Source of the DNA: Axinella damicornis
Lineage: Eukaryota; Porifera; Demospongiae; Axinellida; Axinellidae
NCBI GenBank assembly: GCA_963931865.1
Contig: OZ007505.1
Span: forward strand, 124,001-188,000
Length of the DNA: 64,000 nt
Reading direction: 5' to 3'
Positions 60,501-64,000 of the stretch are shown piece by piece. Under the pieces are notes generated by a model. That model did not search any database, was not told where the DNA came from, and worked only from the letters and a program-made list of their open reading frames with translations. Position numbers and translations under genes: made by a program. The number at the start of each line of letters is the position of its first letter. The stretch's first letter is position 1.

Positions 60501-63500
60501 GATATTCTGACCTCTGTACTCTAACCTTTGACCCTTACAGGGAGCTCAGTGGTGTTATTGTGTCCCTGGATGAGCTGGGCCACCTGGTGTGCAACTACCT
60601 CGGCACAGACCCTTCCGTCTTCTCAGCCTTCAGCTCAGCGTCCCGAGAGCTGAACTATGAGGTGTGGATAACTAGAACCATACCTCTGTCAAGGTGTAGG
60701 ATCACTCCAGTGGTCTCAATACTTATAGTAGCGAGGATTTGCGGCGTAGGGGTGGGGATTAGGTACACGTTAGGAGCCCAAATTCTGGCATTTCTGCGGA
60801 GTGCTCGAAACAGAAGCTCATTACCAGAAATTTGGGACCCCTGGACTCACCCGAGATATTATTATGGGCAGCACACCCAGTACTGTGTGAAACTGCTCAG
60901 GTGTGGGATACACCATGTAGAGGTTGTGATGCCATGTTGCCTGCTCCTCTGTGCAGGAGTTGGACAGGGAATTGAAGGATCTCCAGCACACCATTCATGA
61001 GTCACAACAAGGTTGGTATGCTCCCGGGACAGCCTTGCTCCTATGCCAGCCTTGCTCCTATGCCTTCAACCAGCAGTGCATGATGACGTCATCAGCATTG
61101 ACAATGATGTCATCATGCACGCTTGCTTCATCCTACCTCCGGCTTTGCATCACCTGCTCTGACATGCCTATTGCAAGCTATGTGAAGCCAGAGATAGTTC
61201 ACAGAAGGTGTGTCAGCTGTCATGTGACTGGCACTCTCTTGCCCACTAGAGGGTGTTCCCCTGCACAGCTCAGAAGCCAACATGGTGATGCACGTTGTGG
61301 TGGAGCCACAGGCCAGGATTGTGGACGTGAGGACCTCATTGTACAGTGTAGAGTACAGATCAGTGCAGGACTGTACTACACAATAATATTATACATCAGT
61401 ATACTGATCAGTGTAGGACTGTACAACACAGTATACTGATCAGTGCAGGACTGTACTACACAATAATATTATACATCAGTATACTGATCAGTGTAGGACT
61501 GTACAACACAGTATACTGATCAGTGAATCATCAGTGTAGGACTGTACAACACAGTATACTGATCAGTGTAGGACAGTATACTGATCAGTGTAGGACTGTA
61601 CGACGCAGTATACCGGTGTACACTGCACTTGTACTTGTTATGGCTCTGGTCAATATGTGAGATGGTCTGCTTTGCGCAGCTGGGGGAGGAGGCGGAGAAG
61701 GAGGAGGAAGAAGAGTCAGTGAGGCAGCTGCAGAAGTGTGTGGAGGTCAGGGTGAGTGCAGTGTATGCGGTTCACATCTCACACACCCTAACCCCTCATG
61801 CCCTCACACCCTCACGGCCTCACAGATTCACACCCTCTCGTCCAGCAGTGCTGTCTTGAGGGATGTGACTGTCAACATCGTGTCTACCCTCCCTCTCACC
61901 ACCCACCCCACACACCTCCACCTGGACGAGGTCACCAAGTCCATCCCCTCACAGCCACATGTGATCACTGTTGTCTGCACACCGACACTCCTCCCTCTCT
62001 CCCACACCATCACTATATCCACCACGTACACCACACCTGACGGTACGCAGAATGACATCTTGAGGTGGAAGGGCAGTAGCTCTTCCACCATCTTTTACCT
62101 GGGGGGGGGGGGGGCTGAAGCGTGGCATAATGTCATAATCTAGAGAGGTGGGAGGGACTGAAGCATGGCACTATGTACATAATGTAGAGAGGTGGGAGGG
62201 GCTGAAGCATGGCACGATGTACATAATGTAGAGAGGTGGGAGGGGCTAAAGCATGGCACAATGTACATAATGTAGAGAGGTGGGAGGGGCTGAAGCATGG
62301 CACGATGTACATAATGTAGAGAGGTGGGAGGGGCTGAAGCATGGCACGATGTACATAATGTAGAGAGGTGGGAGGGGCTGAAGCATGGCACGGTGTACAT
62401 AATGTAGAGAGGTGGGAGGGGCTGAAGCATGGCACAATGTACATAATGTAGAGAGGTGGGAGGGGCTGAAGCATGGCACGATGTACATAATGTAGAGAGG
62501 TGGGAGGGGCTGAAGCATGGCACGATGTACATAATGTAGAGAGGTGGGAGGGGCTGAAGCATGGCACGGTGTACATAATTTTAGAGAGGTGGGAGGGGCT
62601 GAAGCAATGGTGGGCCATGGGGTTGGCTGAGGCGTGTATAATGCTGAGTTGTGCATGCAGGAAGTAGGAGGAACTGAAGCATGGTGTGATGTGTATAGTG
62701 AGGTATGCAAGAGGTGGGAGGGGCTGAAGTGTACACATGGTGCTGAGCTGTGCAAGAGGTGGGAGGAGCTGAAGTGTGCACATGGTGCTGAGATGTGCAA
62801 GGGGTGGGAGGGGCTGTAGTGTGCACATGGTGCTGAGATGTGCAAGAGGTGGGAGGGGCTGAAGTGTGCACATGGTGCTGAGATGTGCAAGAGGTGGGAG
62901 GGGCTGAAGCAATAACGGTGAGGTGTGCAAGAGCTGATATGTTTGCGAGTATTTCTGTGCGCTGCTGGGCAGTAGAGCAGAAGGAATGATAGCCCAATTT
63001 GCTGATACTGAGGTATGTATTCTGCACTATGGCTCCGCCCACCTTGGCATCATACAAGTTATGAAATGCTGCTCAGGCAACTGAAGGCAGTGTCTGTTGT
63101 TCACAATGGTATCTTTATTACATTCGTCACCACTGGACTATGGCATTGTCCCACAGGTCTGTCCCGGGTGTCTGAGATGGACGTTGAGCTGCCTCTGTCT
63201 CTGTTCTGTGAGCCGTGTGACCCAGCTAAGGCTGCACAACACAAGGTGAGAACAGTGACACCATGCCAAGTTAGACACCCTGCATTACGAATACTGACTT
63301 ATAGAAATGGCTGCCACTCTGCATGGTAACGCCAGTGTATCTCTTGTACCAAATCAGTACACTACTGTATACTCCTGTATCCACTACTGTGTATCCAGTC
63401 AGTATACTACTATATCCCGCAGGTGACAGTGGATATAAACCACCCTGCAGTTAGCCTCCACGCCCTGTTTCCCCACTTCCTGCCGGGGAGAGGGGAGGGG

Positions 63501-64000
63501 CCTCAGAATGCCATGGGGTTTCACCTTCTTGCCGGACCGGAGGTCACCATTGTCACCTCAAAATCATCAGGTGGAGCTTTGGTGTGCAGTCAATGTGTTG
63601 CTCCTTCAGAGTAGAATGTTGAGCAGTTGCACTGCTGTTTATACTGCTGTTCCTAACCTTTTATTGTTAGGAGCTAATTTAAAGTACATTTTACATTGGA
63701 GGTTTTAAAGTGGTTCATTATTACTGCCACAATGCATGGCATTGTGGGGCAAGCCTGAGTGAGTGCATTTGCTGGACATGGAGCATTTCTATGTTATGTA
63801 CATGCTTGTCATCAGAATGTGACTGAGCATAGTCGATACTGTAGCTGATGTTATAGTCTGATACTGGTACCAGGAGTTGGTGTTATAGTCTGATACTGGT
63901 ACCAGGAGTTGGTGTTATAGTCTGATACTGGTACCAGGAGTTGGTGTTATAGTCTGATACTGGTACCAGGAGTTGGTGTTATAGTCTGATACTGGTACCA
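57031..64000 (+). CDS. BBS9: BBS9 / PTHB1, BBSome subunit, partial
   Basis: Structural subunit of the BBSome coat that moves membrane proteins in and out of cilia. Exons: 57031-57142, 57267-57405, 57540-57712, 57816-57990, 58052-58130, 58341-58428, 58595-58705, 59603-59738, 60541-60661, 60957-61011, 61250-61326, 61680-61751, 61826-62042, 63157-63245, 63423-63570; 597 residues so far, with more exons expected past the window end (family length about 890). The N-terminal beta-propeller begins MSLFKARDWWST and includes DKIVVGSFQGLVRIY, CVQSMDGQLSFFHQES, FLPDFLLPGP and GKMRFMKKLEFSPSC. SGVIVSLDELGHLVCNYLGT and ELNYE mark its end. The GAE-like region follows with MGFHLLAGPEVTI. Phases close at every junction. 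The acceptor of 61250 uses ACTAG|AGG. Introns hold several minisatellites. Confidence 0.95.
57474..57500. repeat. Poly-C tract before BBS9 exon 3
   Basis: About 27 C then CTCCTCCTCC leading to the ACAG acceptor of exon 57540. A similar C run (58219-58244) precedes exon 58341. Confidence 0.95.
58750..59582. repeat. ctcatactcacacacaccc minisatellite, BBS9 intron 7
   Basis: Over 800 bp of CA-rich units (ctcatactcacacac, 15-20 bp variants, with caccaccctc inserts) between exons 58595-58705 and 59603-59738. Long blocks are repeated. Confidence 0.96.
59750..59880. repeat. 43-bp repeat, ~3 copies, BBS9 intron 8
   Basis: ggtatgtgatcctgtatact plus ccagtaaaagtctgcatactagt, three units, followed by ordinary intron containing a short inverted pair (agcctggttcctactccatg...catgggaacaggct, 60168-60204) resembling a MITE relic. 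Confidence 0.9.
61355..61620. repeat. agtatactgatcagtgtaggactgtac repeat, BBS9 intron 11
   Basis: About eight irregular units of 25-60 bp sharing tactgatcagtg(c/t)aggactgtac. Confidence 0.9.
62100..62925. repeat. 44-bp minisatellite, BBS9 intron 13
   Basis: A short poly-G (62101-62114), then about ten regular 44-bp units (gagaggtgggaggggctgaa gcatggcacgatgtacataatgta) to 62580, then more diverged units (tgtgcaagaggtgggagggg ctgaagtgtgcacatggtgctga) to about 62925. Confidence 0.95.
63735..63835 (-). repeat. Dispersed CAGTCACATTYTGATGA repeat, copy
   Basis: The reverse complement carries CAGTCACATTCTGATGACAA and, about 60 bp on, CACTCACTCAGGCTTGCCCC, matching copies near 12533, 50752 and 36896. 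Confidence 0.7.
63843..64000. repeat. 32-bp tandem repeat running off the window end
   Basis: Almost five units of agttggtgttatagtctgat plus actggtaccagg. Continues past the window. Presumably within the next BBS9 intron. Confidence 0.95.

Noticed and set aside
62133..63057. Minus-strand 265-codon frame (PLPPLYIMYIVPCFSPSHLS repeats)
   Set aside because: Antisense reading of the 44-bp minisatellite in a BBS9 intron.

Overview
This is eukaryotic, almost certainly metazoan, nuclear DNA. Genes are split by many GT-AG introns. Products include a BBSome subunit (BBS9), a thrombospondin-repeat membrane protein, a lysosomal sulfatase and an OGFR-family protein. There is no operon structure, Shine-Dalgarno signal, CRISPR array or prophage. 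A sponge or other early-branching invertebrate would fit the compact gene spacing, divergent promoters and many intronic minisatellites and MITEs, but that is inference; the sequence alone does not fix the species. Two runs of exactly 200 N (3363-3562, 43270-43469) are scaffold gaps.

Layout: 1-3857 (-) DNAJC7 co-chaperone, cut by the window start and by a gap; 4217-10968 (+) ANKIB1, an RBR ubiquitin ligase, complete in 21 exons; 11612-13910 (-) translation factor eIF1; 14136-18185 (+) an unrecognised 190-residue cysteine-rich single-pass membrane protein; 19869-22340 (+) OGFR-domain protein; 23739-27501 (+) an unrecognised 556-residue protein with about eight membrane segments; 27975-31530 (-) GALNS, N-acetylgalactosamine-6-sulfatase, complete in 13 exons; 31740-33457 (+) TSP1-repeat single-pass membrane protein; 33928-52423 (+) KPNB1, importin beta-1; 52424-57030 intergenic and repeat-rich; 57031-end (+) BBS9, cut by the window end. 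All exon chains were assembled by hand from splice sites, reading-frame phase and homology remembered from the families. The summed exon lengths close in frame for every complete gene.

Three gene pairs are divergent with 209-359 bp between start codons (DNAJC7/ANKIB1, eIF1/Cys-rich protein, GALNS/TSP1 protein), suggesting shared bidirectional promoters. ANKIB1/eIF1 and the 8-TM gene/GALNS are tail to tail. The genes do not form a pathway: they are housekeeping functions (chaperone, ubiquitin ligase, initiation factor, nuclear import, lysosome, cilium) mixed with two or three membrane proteins of unknown role.

The most striking structural feature is a near-identical ~5.3-6.2 kb tandem copy (37112-43269 and 43470-48756) inside KPNB1, joined at a 200-N gap. 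The two copies differ mainly in minisatellite and poly-C length. Splicing both into one mRNA would break the reading frame, so unmerged haplotypes in the assembly are the likeliest explanation. Other notable items are a MITE family with TAGCCTCGTTCCC ends and 9-bp target duplications, a ~245-bp near-perfect intronic hairpin, poly-C tracts serving as the 3' polypyrimidine tract of many introns, and at least ten minisatellites, one with higher-order structure.
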